A stretch of 64,000 bases of DNA. Origin: Desmodus rotundus. Lineage: Eukaryota; Chordata; Mammalia; Chiroptera; Phyllostomidae. Position 1 is the stretch's first letter. The number at the start of each line of letters is the position of its first letter. Shown piece after piece: positions 36,701 through 44,132 of the stretch. The stretch is taken from contig NC_071389.1 of assembly GCF_022682495.2 (NCBI RefSeq), positions 9,353,199-9,417,198 of the forward strand. The letters run 5' to 3'. The notes under the pieces were generated by a model. The model was not told where the DNA came from, did not search any database, and saw only the letters and a program-made list of their open reading frames with translations. A program made the position numbers and the translations under genes.

Positions 36701-36975
36701 CGCTTTGTGTGATGAGTGAGAAGTGCAGGTGCTGTGACTGGGAGGGTCCACCTTGGTCGGAAGTACTCCCTCCTCTCTCCCCAGGCTCTAGGTGGGTCAC
36801 AGGAGGTTCTCTCCTGGATCCGCTCTCTGGGAAGGCCCCCCGCTCACCCTGGGTCTACCAGATGACTCTGCTCTGGGGTCCTGAGCTCCAGAGGCCCCTC
36901 TTCTGATGCTTCTCTGTGTCCAGGCCTCTTCTCTGGCATTTCGGGGGCTGATGAGGGCTCCTTCCCACTGTCCAT
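15719..36975 (-). CDS. SPATA21: SPATA21, spermatogenesis-associated EF-hand protein (12 coding exons)
   Basis: Twelve minus-strand exons (36975-36848, 35370-35151, 30991-30693, 30320-30272, 26458-26004, 25580-25492, 23605-23468, 22011-21940, 21825-21708, 17386-17211, 16452-16278, 15752-15719) join to 1953 nt: 650 residues plus TGA. Order of parts: a low-complexity acidic/proline-rich N-half (1-380) with a Pro/Ala/Val tract (about 333-362); a helix [20 protein letters not shown] leading to one EF-hand with loop 457-468 (D457, D459, D461, H463, D468); the segment [20 protein letters not shown]; a basic helix with YYQKKLKEG and KKLPYNPQQ; and a C-tail with [10 protein letters not shown]. The family is testis-expressed and linked to spermatid differentiation; biochemistry is unknown. 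From memory human SPATA21 is about 469 residues and lacks the N-terminal exons used here, although longer mammalian forms exist. The start ATG has G at -3 and +4. The gene lies between SZRD1 and NECAP2, as in human. Confidence 0.93.
16278..16452 (-). CDS. SPATA21: SPATA21 coding exon 11
   Basis: Acceptor tctgtcaacag; donor GTAGGT. Encodes [19 protein letters not shown], then a basic segment and [14 protein letters not shown]. Confidence 0.93.
16745..16955 (+). repeat. MIR element downstream of SPATA21 exon 10
   Basis: gtgaaaagagcacaggttttgg, gagcttgggcaagttgctta, ttatctgtaaaacgaggtaa and tgctcaataaatg give a near-complete MIR. Confidence 0.85.
17211..17386 (-). CDS. SPATA21: SPATA21 coding exon 10
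   Basis: Acceptor ctgcctccccag; donor GTGAGG. Encodes [20 protein letters not shown], then [19 protein letters not shown] and LSRLKQQNY; a basic coiled-coil-like helix. Confidence 0.94.
17500..17660 (+). repeat. MIR element
   Basis: acctgggtggtagtcccagc, ctctgagcctcagtc, ctctgtaaatgggggagac. Confidence 0.75.
17702..17877 (+). repeat. VES-type bat SINE (5'-truncated)
   Basis: Plus copy with a B-box-like gttcaattcccactcagg and the tail ctctaaaaataaataaaat. The head is degraded. Confidence 0.85.
19195..19398 (+). repeat. VES-type bat SINE, near full length
   Basis: Complete tRNA-like head (ggctggtgtggctcagtgg A-box region, ggttcgattcc B box), central agtagggggcacatgag and an A-rich tail. One of the best-preserved Pol III promoters here. 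Confidence 0.92.
19688..19960 (+). repeat. Ancient L1/HAL1 ORF1 3'-end fragment
   Basis: Matches the pattern of L1 ORF1 C-terminal coding DNA (ttctatgcccagttaacc, gcagacttaaaaattcc, ctcaaggagctactaaag) with many breaks. Plus strand, antisense to SPATA21. Confidence 0.5.
20035..20214 (-). repeat. VES-type SINE (truncated, older subfamily)
   Basis: Reverse copy (ggttttagagagaaagagagaaacatc, ggggactgaacctgcaacc) lacking the outermost tRNA head; it ends in ttggtgtacagggtgatgc. Confidence 0.8.
20215..21367. other. SPATA21 intron sequence, unassigned
   Basis: No exon. Two patches (20290-20480 and 20510-21120) read like decayed LTR or DNA-repeat text but I cannot name the families. Confidence 0.45.
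21368..21571 (-). repeat. VES-type bat SINE
   Basis: Reverse copy from aggatatgcttatggattttag to caaccaagccacccagccagggc. Confidence 0.87.
21708..21825 (-). CDS. SPATA21: SPATA21 coding exon 9
   Basis: Acceptor catgtccccag; donor GTGAGT. Encodes [20 protein letters not shown] followed by [18 protein letters not shown], the most conserved helical block after the EF-hand. Confidence 0.94.
21940..22011 (-). CDS. SPATA21: SPATA21 coding exon 8 (EF-hand C-half)
   Basis: Acceptor ggcttccacag; donor GTGAGC. Encodes [20 protein letters not shown] and CSV, completing the calcium-binding loop and its exiting helix. Confidence 0.94.
22195..22420 (+). repeat. MIR element
   Basis: catcccaggtccaccactta, cctatctcatgggagataaaatgag and tgtgctcactacatag match MIR. 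Confidence 0.8.
22448..22890 (+). repeat. LINE-2 3' end
   Basis: ttcaaggccctgctatacctgcc, ggcctttgcacatgctgcttcc and a terminal tgacaaatgaatgaat match L2 3'-end text. Confidence 0.75.
23176..23360 (+). repeat. VES-type bat SINE (head partly lost)
   Basis: Plus copy with the B box ggttcgattcc and the tail aaaaataaataaaatatttt, lying about 110 bp from SPATA21 exon 7 on the opposite strand. Confidence 0.88.
23468..23605 (-). CDS. SPATA21: SPATA21 coding exon 7 (EF-hand N-half)
   Basis: Acceptor cctgccccag; donor GTGAGT. Encodes [20 protein letters not shown], then [20 protein letters not shown] and the first half of the EF loop (DVDG). A downstream VES SINE lies in the following intron. Confidence 0.94.
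24250..24645 (+). repeat. MLT1-type (MaLR) LTR, probable
   Basis: Hallmark phrases aactgtgtccccccgaaattcctatg, gaggtaattaagttaaag, gtgtccttgtaagatg, cttctagcctccagaac and gccacccagtttgtggtac are those of an old MaLR-type solo LTR. No internal region is seen. Confidence 0.6.
24650..24790 (+). repeat. MIR fragment
   Basis: cttctctgagcctcgactttctcatctggaagatgg fits the MIR core; short. Confidence 0.6.
25492..25580 (-). CDS. SPATA21: SPATA21 coding exon 6
   Basis: Acceptor cctctgcag; donor GTGAGG. Encodes [18 protein letters not shown] and [10 protein letters not shown], a charged helix just before the EF-hand. Confidence 0.92.
26004..26458 (-). CDS. SPATA21: SPATA21 coding exon 5 (455 nt, Pro/Ala-rich)
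   Basis: Acceptor ctgtccccag ends at 26459; donor GTAGGA follows 26004. Encodes [15 protein letters not shown] through a basic region [10 protein letters not shown] and a [15 protein letters not shown] tract to [14 protein letters not shown]. It is the largest coding exon and is GC-rich; large open frames on its opposite strand are shadows. Confidence 0.92.
26700..26832 (+). repeat. LINE-2 3'-end fragment
   Basis: aagcttcttgagggcagggacc and tacgtaggcactcagtaaattc follow the L2 3' terminus. Confidence 0.65.
27165..28560 (+). repeat. LINE-2 fragment in SPATA21 intron, interrupted by VES
   Basis: Pyrimidine-rich L2 ORF 3' region (ccactccccagagctgctctcaagg, cctggacttaaaggccctggg) and L2 3' end (tagatcttaagctccattc, cttcaataaatttgtg). 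Reverse-oriented relative to SPATA21. Confidence 0.75.
27983..28194 (-). repeat. VES-type SINE inside L2
   Basis: Reverse copy starting in a 15-A run; duplication tggcttcctt at 27973-27982 and 28195-28204 within L2 sequence. Confidence 0.9.
28561..30271. other. SPATA21 intron sequence
   Basis: Largely unique, with faint L2-like text near 29880-30010; no exon-like segment with matching phases was found. Confidence 0.55.
30078..30160. repeat. Degenerate (CA)n/(GT)n tract
   Basis: gtgtgtgcgcgcacacacatac and following CA/CATG-rich text in a SPATA21 intron; imperfect, alternating purine-pyrimidine. Confidence 0.75.
30272..30320 (-). CDS. SPATA21: SPATA21 coding exon 4 (49 nt)
   Basis: Acceptor ccttgtttag; donor GTAAGT after 30272. 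Encodes [16 protein letters not shown], in frame with both neighbours; equivalent to the human AVETxPxPGPxPPP segment. Confidence 0.88.
30693..30991 (-). CDS. SPATA21: SPATA21 coding exon 3
   Basis: Acceptor tgtcctcag ends at 30992; donor GTAAGC follows 30693. Encodes QQLECQPI to NTPKN plus a split Trp. It contains [15 protein letters not shown], which I recall near the N-terminus of the human protein. CAG repeats at the acceptor allow in-frame 3-nt alternatives. Confidence 0.88.
31350..31609 (+). repeat. Old L1 ORF2 fragment (left flank of copy C)
   Basis: Degenerate L1 ORF2 3'-region sequence (aaagctattataattaagacagcatggt, gtggtcaactgattttcgac), plus strand, interrupted by copy C. Confidence 0.65.
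31610..33866 (+). mobile_element. ORF2-less LINE-1 copy C (older, deleted ORF1)
   Basis: A diverged L1 5'UTR (from about 31610, tcaaggtggctgcgtagatagac), the N-terminal third of ORF1 (about 33323-33634, with [19 protein letters not shown] and a coiled-coil-prone stretch), then directly the same 3' terminus as copies A and B (gtagccaaag, gtaatagcataatcaataaaat at about 33818-33840). RRM, C-terminal domain and ORF2 are all missing. The 5'UTR is unlike A and B except for the first 60 bases. No target duplication is obvious. It sits inside an older L1. Confidence 0.75.
33867..34715 (+). repeat. Old L1 3' end (right flank of copy C)
   Basis: Continues the old L1: aatgggcaaagtatttcaatagccattt, ggaaatacaaacgaagaccac, gatgtagaatggtacaactgctttgg, then a 3'UTR ending near ttacacttcactgaagctgttt. 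Plus strand and decayed. Confidence 0.75.
35151..35370 (-). CDS. SPATA21: SPATA21 coding exon 2
   Basis: Acceptor gttctcccag ends at 35371; donor GTAATG follows 35151. Encodes 73 residues from [15 protein letters not shown] to CLAPKRCQ, rich in E, Q and P with no known domain. It is open in one frame and phase-compatible on both sides. Confidence 0.8.
35745..36210 (-). repeat. Old L1 3'-region fragment
   Basis: ttttttaatgactgcataaagccctgtat, then aattataatttactaaactgttcc, gggcattttgggc and catttctagaaatgga follow the reverse L1M 3'-region pattern. Confidence 0.6.
36545..36760. repeat. L2-like fragment
   Basis: gtatttattgagcatctactatgcaccgggcacagcc resembles the L2 reverse end; followed by decayed text just 3' of SPATA21 exon 1. 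Confidence 0.5.
36848..36975 (-). CDS. SPATA21: SPATA21 coding exon 1 (start codon exon)
   Basis: ATG at 36975-36973 begins [19 protein letters not shown]. Donor GTGAGC follows 36848 (phase 2). A usable acceptor (ttcgttccag) would start the exon at 36999, leaving a short 5'UTR with no upstream in-frame ATG. This start is chosen by context, since the human reference begins further downstream. Confidence 0.75.
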
Positions 36976-37349
36976 CCCTGCGGCATCTGGAAACACGACC
37001 TGGAACGAAAGTGCTCTTGGTGCCGGCTCGAGGGCTGGCTGTGAGTACCCACTCTGGAAGGATACCCCCCACTCCCTGGGCATCATCCCCACCTCAGGGA
37101 CAGGGAGATTCTGTGCCTAACTGGGGACTGTGTTGGAGAGAGGCAGGGAGGAGACAAGAGGCAGGGAGAGAGAGGCTGTGGTACAGTGCCAAGCCAGCTG
37201 AGAGGTTGTGGGTCAGCACTCACGGCTCTGATGTAAACCTGGAGTCCAGAGTAGTACCTGAGCCAAGGGTATCCTGCCAAGCATAGCTTGACAGAGCACC
37301 CTGGGGGCTTGAAGACCCTCAGGAGGTCTGAGAGAGACTTCCACAACTT

Positions 37350-37480
37350 CCACTACTATTTCAGAGCTCAGGCTCAGAAACTGGGTTGTGATGCCCACCT
37401 TGGTGTATCACTCTCTAGCTGGGTGACCTTGAACCAGTGACTTAGAGCCAGCTCCAAGCCTCACCTGAGTCAGCAAAATC
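37350..37480 (+). repeat. MIR fragment
   Basis: ctctctagctgggtgaccttgaaccagtgactta and aagcctcacctgag. Confidence 0.6.
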
Positions 37481-37496
37481 CAGACAACCTGGCTCA

Positions 37497-37725
37497 ATGC
37501 CCTGGCTGGTGTGGCTCAGTGGATTGAGTGCTGGCCTGCGAACCTACAGGTCACCAGTTCAATTCCCAGTCAGGGCACATGCCTGGGTTGTGGCCCAGGT
37601 CCCCAGTAGGGGGCACGCGAGAGGCAACCACACATTGATGTTTCTCTTCCTTTCTTTCTCCCTCCCGTCCCCTCTCTCTAAAAATAAATAAATAAAATCT
37701 TTTTAAAAATAAATTTAAAAAAAAG
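37497..37725 (+). repeat. VES-type bat SINE, full length
   Basis: Complete copy with an intact head (ctggctggtgtggctcagtgg), B box ggtcaccagttcaattccc and long A-rich tail; among the youngest-looking SINEs here. Confidence 0.93.
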
Positions 37726-37744
37726 ATTCTGGTGTGAGCTAACA

Positions 37745-37910
37745 GTAAGGGCACCTGCCAGGAGGCAGGGCCTGTGCCAGGTGCCTCAGAGATTCCACCC
37801 AGTCAGTCCTCACCATGACACACGTGAACACTGAGGCTCAAGGTGGGTGCAGTGTCACGTCCAAGGTCCCACAGCTGGTTGAATGGCAGGGCCAGACCCC
37901 ATGACTACAC
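37745..37910 (-). repeat. MIR fragment
   Basis: gaggctcaaggtgggtgcagtg, aaggtcccacagctggttgaatgg; reverse MIR pattern. Confidence 0.6.
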
Positions 37911-38534
37911 TTTGAAAAAATCTGTCCCACGGGACTTCTGAGCTCTTAATATACTAGCATGCATCATAGATGTAAACTCCAAGTTCTTCTGGGGGCTAAG
38001 GAACAGGAGCTGGGCACGTCTGTATATGGGGGACTCTAAGGTCTCCGATGGCAATATGTAGTTCACCAAAGCACCCCCACTCTGCCCTGGACACATTCCT
38101 TTCTAAAGCCTTTCTGCATGTCTCTCTCCTGCCTCTCCCACCTAAATTCACTCTCTGCCATACCGCCAGCCCCTACACAAACATTCTGCTTTTATCTGCG
38201 CAGACTCCTGCAGTCCTAACGCCATAGCCCCCCAGCCTCTGAGCCTGCCCCCACCTCTGTCTCTCCAACACCACCCCCCACCTCATCCTTCAAGCTCCCA
38301 CTGCTTTTCCAAGCTTCCAACCACCTTAGCCCTCTCTTTAGCCTCTGAATTCTCTTGAGGCAACATTAGCACCATTTCCATGGACACATCATGGACCCCT
38401 TTTCACAGTTTCTAGAGGTAAATCCTACCTCTCAGTGAGGGCGTGTGACCTGGAAGCTCTTGATGGGGATTCGTCCACTTGAAATCACTACAGGCCAGCC
38501 AACATCCATGGGGGAACCTTCTATTTGCTGGTCA

Positions 38535-38700
38535 CGTTTGCAAATGGTATTCTCCTAACCACTCTGTGAGGTCAGTGGGTCTGGCCCTGTTTTAAAGATA
38601 AGGAAGCCGAGGCTCAGAGTAGCCCACTGTCTCGTCCGATACCCCATGGCTGGCCTGCAGAGGAACTGGATGCAAATCCATGCTCGTGTGACTCCGAAGA
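38535..38700 (-). repeat. MIR fragment
   Basis: aaagataaggaagccgaggctcagag and gatgcaaatccatgctcgtgtgac; reverse MIR pattern. Confidence 0.6.
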
Positions 38701-39454
38701 CTGCTTATCTCACCCCAAAATGAGCTCACGCCCGTGCGATCAACAATTGTTTAACAGACACGTGCCCGTGCTAAGCAGTGCCAGGCCTCGGGGACACATG
38801 AGGTGTTCTGGCAGCTCGCACGTTTTACAGGGCCACAGGGGAGGAGCCCCTCACAGCTGCTGACCAAAATCCGCCTCCCTCCTCCTTTCCTCCCAGCCCT
38901 GTCTGCCCTGCTGTCCTTCCTGCAGTTAGGCTTGCACCCCCACAATGCAAACAAGACCTCTGCTCCCAGGGGACCCCGTGCCCCACGTGGCAGCTCCAGC
39001 ATCCCAAGGGCCTAGACTCTCACTTCCCACGAAGAAGTCAGCATTGTGACCAAGTCCCTCTCTCTTCCCTTGGAGCTCCTCTCTCCTCCCTTCCTCTCTC
39101 CCATGAGGGTTCCCTAAGCATTCCTGCCCCAGGGGTGGATGACCCATCTGGGGGAACCCCCCACCACACCCCTCAAACACGCCCTCCATTGTTCACCCTC
39201 TCCACCTCAGAAAGCACAGTCTCAGTCTCAGAATGCTCAGGCCCTAATATTCCACAAGGTGAAGTTTTAAGTGGGATGGGGCTCCAGAGTCGGTGGGAGA
39301 CCTCACCCCCTTCGTCAGCTTACAAACTGAGAATCTGGACCAGGAGGGGAAGCCCGCAACCCTGGCAAGAAGGCATGGAATCTGAGGACGGAATTGAGGG
39401 AGGTGGGTGGCAAATATAGGCTGTGCCCCCCCCTCTCCGGCATTTGGTACCCTT

Positions 39455-40010
39455 TTTATTTCCACAGCGCTGTGGAGATTTAATTCCCATATCATCCAAC
39501 TCACTCATTGAAAGCATACAGTTCAATGGCATTCACCATATTCACAGGACTCTGTGATCATCACCCTTGGAACATTTTTGTCACTCCAAAAAGAAAGTCC
39601 AAACCCCTCAGCCATCACCTCAATCCTCGCACCACGCCCCCAGCCCCAGGCAGCCACTAATCTGCTCTCTGTCTCCATAGATCGGCCTACTCTCATTCTA
39701 GACAGCTCCTACAAATGGAGTCGTGCAGTATGTGATCCCGGGTTACTGGCTTCTTTCACCCAGCATGATGATTTCAAGGTCCATCTATGTTGGGGCAGGT
39801 ATCAGGACTTCGTTCCTTTTTCTGGCCAATATACCTCGTTTTAAATAGCCATTCATCGGCTGATAGACGTTTGGATAATGCTGCTAGGAACATCCACGTA
39901 CAGATTTTTGTGTGGACATGTTTTCATTTCTCTTGGGTACATACCTAGAAGTGTAACTGTGGGGTCGTACAGGAACTCTATGTTTAACTTCTTGGTATCG
40001 AGTACCCATT
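39455..40010 (-). repeat. Old L1 3'-region fragment
   Basis: Reverse-oriented L1M-type text: gcagccactaatctgctctctgtctccatagat, cttctttcacccagcatgatg, ccattcatcggctgatagacgtttgg, gtacatacctagaagtg (all partial phrases). Confidence 0.7.
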
Positions 40011-40309
40011 CATAAGTGTTTTCCCCATCTGAGAAACGGGGGGATTTCCCTTAGAAATGTCTATGCTACTAGGAAAATACAACAGAGAAAGATGATAAGT
40101 GACCTATAATATGTATTTCTGGAGGCCACCAAGGAAAGCTGCTCACATCAGCCCCCCACCTTGGCCCTGTACCTACCAGACAACAGTGAGATTTAAGCTC
40201 CTGCTCACCTCCTCACACATGGGATCTGAGCCTATTCTCCACCTAGAGGACAGTGTAGCCTCCCTGGGCTGTCACTGTTTCAGCGGGCTCCGTTACACAA
40301 TGAGGGTAG

Positions 40310-40612
40310 CAAATCTTGCTCTGCCTACCTCACAGGGATTATTGGGTCAGGATGACCTCTTCCAGACAGCCTTCCCTGCCTGCGCCCAGGCTGAGTGGGG
40401 TCTGTCCTCTCTTGGCTGCCTCAGCCCCCTGGGGGTTTCCTCCATCATGGCACTTTTCACTCTGCACTGCAGCTGAACTTTCCTCTGTCTCCTCCGGTCT
40501 GTGAGCTCCAAGAAGGCAAAAGCAGGGCGGGCCTCGTCTCTGTGGCCCCAGCACCGAGCACCTGGCATCTGGTAGGTGCCCAAAGCCCGTCTTTGTTAGA
40601 ATGAATGGAACT
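40310..40612 (+). repeat. LINE-2 3'-end fragment
   Basis: ccttccctgcctgcgcccagg, then tctgtgagctccaagaaggc and gcacctggcatctggtagg match L2 text. Confidence 0.65.
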
Positions 40613-41409
40613 GAAAGTGCTCGGAACACATTGTAAGACCTGGCTGCCGCTGGCATAGAGGGGTAATTCTCTTTGCAGCTCGTGAGAGGAAGGTTTCCTA
40701 GCTGTGGCAGCCACAGGACAAGGCCCAAAGCGGTCACCGTGGGCTACCTTCACACTGCTTGGCTTCCAGAGCGGAAGTGACAGGGCTGGGTGCTGATGGT
40801 AGACGTTACCCCAAAGTTCAGCTCTCAAGTGCTGGATCTAGATGTTGTCACAGCTGGAAGTTTCTCTGACTCAATGGTCCAGGTGCTTTACTCCCGGGAT
40901 ATCCTATTTTCCCCGGTGTTGTTCGTCACACACCGAGGCAAGGAGTAAGGAGGTAAAGGAGATAACACGGTGGTCCATTTCCAAATTGCCACTTGGCTTT
41001 GGGATGCAGCCGATAGATTATACACATGTGCACACACACCCATTCACTCATTCACTCACTGAGCACTTTCTCTATGCCCGGCCCTGGGCTGCTGAATACA
41101 GGGGTCTGCAGGTGGCAGGGACAGGGTCCTGCATTCAAGAAGCTCACAGCCTGGTGGAAAAGCAGACGTACACAGGACGATGAGAATGGGAGGGAATAAG
41201 ATGGTCCATGTGGGAGTGGTCCCTCCCCTGCCCTCTCAATAACTCTCCCCTCCACTTTCCAAGGGGAGTCTGTCTTTGCTGCTCCAGGACATTAGGAAAA
41301 TGAGAGACAGGACCAAGGAACTGGGAGGAAGAAATTTCTGTTTCTTTGCTGTGGAGAATCAGAGTAATGAGCAAAGTTGCAATTAGAAGTCAATTCATAT
41401 AAAGAAGGG

Positions 41410-41612
41410 TTAACTTCACACCCTCCAGGATGGTTATTATCAAAGAAAATGGGAAATAACAAGTATTGGTGAGGATGAGGGAAATTGCAACCATTATTTA
41501 TTGCTGGTGAGAATGCAAAATGGTGCAGCCACTGTGGAAAACAGTTTGGAGGTGTCTCAAAAAGCTAAATATGGAATTATCATATGGCTAATTAAAAGGC
41601 ATGAAATTCTGA
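41410..41612 (+). repeat. Old L1 3'-region fragment, left of copy A
   Basis: ORF2/3'UTR-like text (ggtgagaatgcaaaatggtg, actgtggaaaacagtttgg). It is split by HAL1 copy A and resumes at 43553. Confidence 0.75.
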
Positions 41613-43533
41613 CTTCCGGCCAAGATGGGGGCATAGGTAGACACACTGTGCCTCCTCGCACAACCAAAAGAAGGACAACAATTTAAAAACAAGAAACAGC
41701 CAGAACTGACAGAAAAGCGAACTGTATGGAAGTCCGACAACCAAGGAGATAAAGAAGAAACATTCATCCAGACCAGTAGGAGGGACGGAGACGGGCAGCC
41801 GGGGCGGAAAGGACTCAGGGCAAGGAGGCGGCTGGTGGACCCAGCGAGGTGGCGGATTGTGGAGCAGGGCGGGCAAAGCTGCAGCTGGCTGGAGAGGCAG
41901 CAGCTGGTGGACCAGGTGACAGACCTCGCAATCCAGGGCTCCAGGCGGGGAAATAAAGCCTCAAACCTCTGATTGAAAACACCTGTGGGGGTTGAGGCGG
42001 CAGCAGGAGAAACTCCCAGCCTCACAGGAGAGTTCGTTGGAGAGACCCACAGGGGCCTAGAGCATGCACAAGCACACCCACCTGGGAAGCAGCACCAGAA
42101 GACCCCAATTTGGTGGTGGGTAGCGGAGGGAGTGACCGAAAACAGGCAGAGAGCAGAGGAAGCGCCATTGCTCCCTCTCGGACCTTCCCCCACGTACAGC
42201 GTCACAGCACAGTGACCAGTGTTACCCCGACCTGGTGAACACCTAAGGCTCCGCCCCTTTAAGTAACAGGCGCACCAAGACAAAAAAAATGGCCCAAATG
42301 AAAGAACAGATCAAAGTTCCAGAAAAAATACAACTAGGCAGTGAAGAGATAGCCAGCCTATCAGATGCACAGTTCAAAACAGATAATCAAGAAGCTCACA
42401 GAATTGGTTGAATTTGGTCAAAAATTAGATGAAAAAATGCAGACTACGCTAAGAGAGAGAAAGGAAAATGTACAGGGAACCAATAGTGATGGGAAGAAAA
42501 CTGGAACTCAAATCAATGGTGTGGACCAGAAGGAAGAAAGAAACATCCAACCAGAAAAGAATGAAGAAACAAGAATTCAAAAAAATGAGGAGAGGATTAG
42601 GAACCTCCAGGACATCTTTAAACATTCCAACATTCGAATTATAGGGGTTCCAAAAGGAGAAGAGGAAGAGCAAAAAATTGAAAACTTATTTGAACAAGTA
42701 ATGAAGGAGAACTTCCCTGATCTGGCAAAGGAAATAAACTTCCAGGAAGTCCAGGAAGCTCAGAGAGTCCCAAAGAAGCTGGACCCAAGGAGGAACACAC
42801 CAAGGCACATCACAGTTACATTAGCCAAGATTAAAAATAAGGAGAGAATCTTAGAAGCAGCAAGAGAAAAGGACACAGTTACCTACAAAGGAGTTCCCAT
42901 AAGACTGTCAGCTGATTTCTCAAAAGAGACCTTCCAGGCAAGAAGGTGCTGGAAAGAAGTATTCCAAGTCATGAGAGGCAAGGACCTATATCCAAGATTG
43001 CTCTGTCCAGCAAAGCTTTCATTTAGAATGGAAGGGCAGATAAAGTGCTTCTCAGATAAGGTCAAGTTAAAGGAGTTCATCATCACCAAGCCCTTATTAT
43101 ATGAAATGTTAAAGGGATTTATCTAAGAAAAAGAAGATAAAAAATGTGAACAGTAAAAATGACAGCAAACTCAGTTATTAACGACCACACCTAAAACAAA
43201 AACAAGAGTAAACTAGGCAACCAACTAGAACAGGAACAGAACCACAGAAATGGAGATCACATGGAGGGTTATCAACAGGGAAGTGGGAGGGGGAGAGAGG
43301 GGGGAAAGGTACAGAGAATCAGTAGCATAAATGGTAGGTAGAAAGTAGACAGGGGGAGGGTAAGAATAATATAGGAAATGTAGAAGCCAAAGAACTTATA
43401 TATATGACCCATGGACATGAACTATAGGGGGGAATGTGGGAGGGAGGGGGTGTGCAGGATGGAGTGGAGTGAAGGGGGGGGAATGGGACAACTGTAATAG
43501 CATAATCAATAAAATATATTTTAAAAAATAAAT
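41613..43533 (+). mobile_element. HAL1 copy A: full-length ORF2-less LINE-1
   Basis: Bounded by a 19-20 bp direct repeat (aaaaggcatgaaattctga at 41594-41612 and 43534-43552). Parts: a GC-rich L1-type 5'UTR opening with CCAAGATGG (a YY1-type site, 41620-41628); ORF1 (42289-43126); directly after its stop an L1-like 3'UTR with G-rich polypurine stretches (43260-43490); then an A-rich tail. No endonuclease or reverse transcriptase sequence exists between ORF1 and the 3'UTR, the defining half-L1 arrangement. Mobilisation must have used another L1's ORF2 protein in trans. It interrupts an old L1 3' end. The intact target duplication indicates a fairly recent insertion. Confidence 0.9.
42289..43126 (+). 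pseudogene. HAL1 copy A ORF1 (RNA-binding protein, one frameshift)
   Basis: Starts ATGGCCCAAATG at 42289 and ends TAA at 43124. Copy B reads acactggtaatc where this copy has acagataatc near 42380, so two bases seem lost early in the frame; beyond that it is open for about 250 codons. The product is L1 ORF1-like: an N-terminal charged coiled-coil-prone region, an RRM starting near IRIIGVPKGEEEEQKIENLF and a C-terminal domain with AQRVPKKLDPRRNTPRHI, YKGVPIRLSADFS and LSFRMEGQIKCFSD. Known family role: trimeric nucleic-acid chaperone of the L1 RNP. The frameshift probably disables it. Confidence 0.85.
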
Positions 43534-43552
43534 AAAAGGCATGAAATTCTGA

Positions 43553-43925
43553 TACATGCTATGACATGGATGAACTTTGAAAACATACTAAGTGCAATAA
43601 GCCAGACACAAAGGGCAAACACTGTATGATTATATGAGGTATCTAGAATAGGCAAATTCATAGACACAAAGTAGAACAGAGGTATAGCGGTTACCAAGGG
43701 CTAGGAGCAGTGGGAAATGGAATGTTACTGTTTGATGGATACGGAGTTTGTGTTTAGGATGACGACAAGTTCTGGAAATAGATAGTTGTGATAGGTATAC
43801 AATATTGCTGGTGTACTTAATTTCTCTGAATTGTACACTTAAAAATGGTTAAAATGGTAACGTTTATGTTATGTATATTTTACATAACATAAAATATAAA
43901 ATTTTACAATAAAATTTTAATTTAA
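43553..43925 (+). repeat. Old L1 3' end, right of copy A
   Basis: Resumes with gacatggatgaactttgaaaac, includes tctgaattgtacacttaaaaatgg and ends in an A/T-rich tail; a typical mammalian L1 3' terminus. Confidence 0.75.
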
Positions 43926-44132
43926 GAGGTTAGATCATTCCTATAACAAAGCGTATACAGAGTGAATAAAAGCGATACAGAGAGGTGTGACTAAGATAAC
44001 TCAAATCACTGGGGAGAAGTAGGGAGGGTCCTCAGGAGGAGTTTGCCGAGGCAATTGTGGGCAGTCTAGGATGGGATTGGCTGAGAAGCTTAACGCCTCT
44101 GGAGCCAATGGAAATAAAAAAAAGGAGAGCTC
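43926..44132. other. Spacer between HAL1 copies
   Basis: Unique-looking sequence between the old L1 tail and HAL1 copy B; nothing recognised. Confidence 0.5.
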
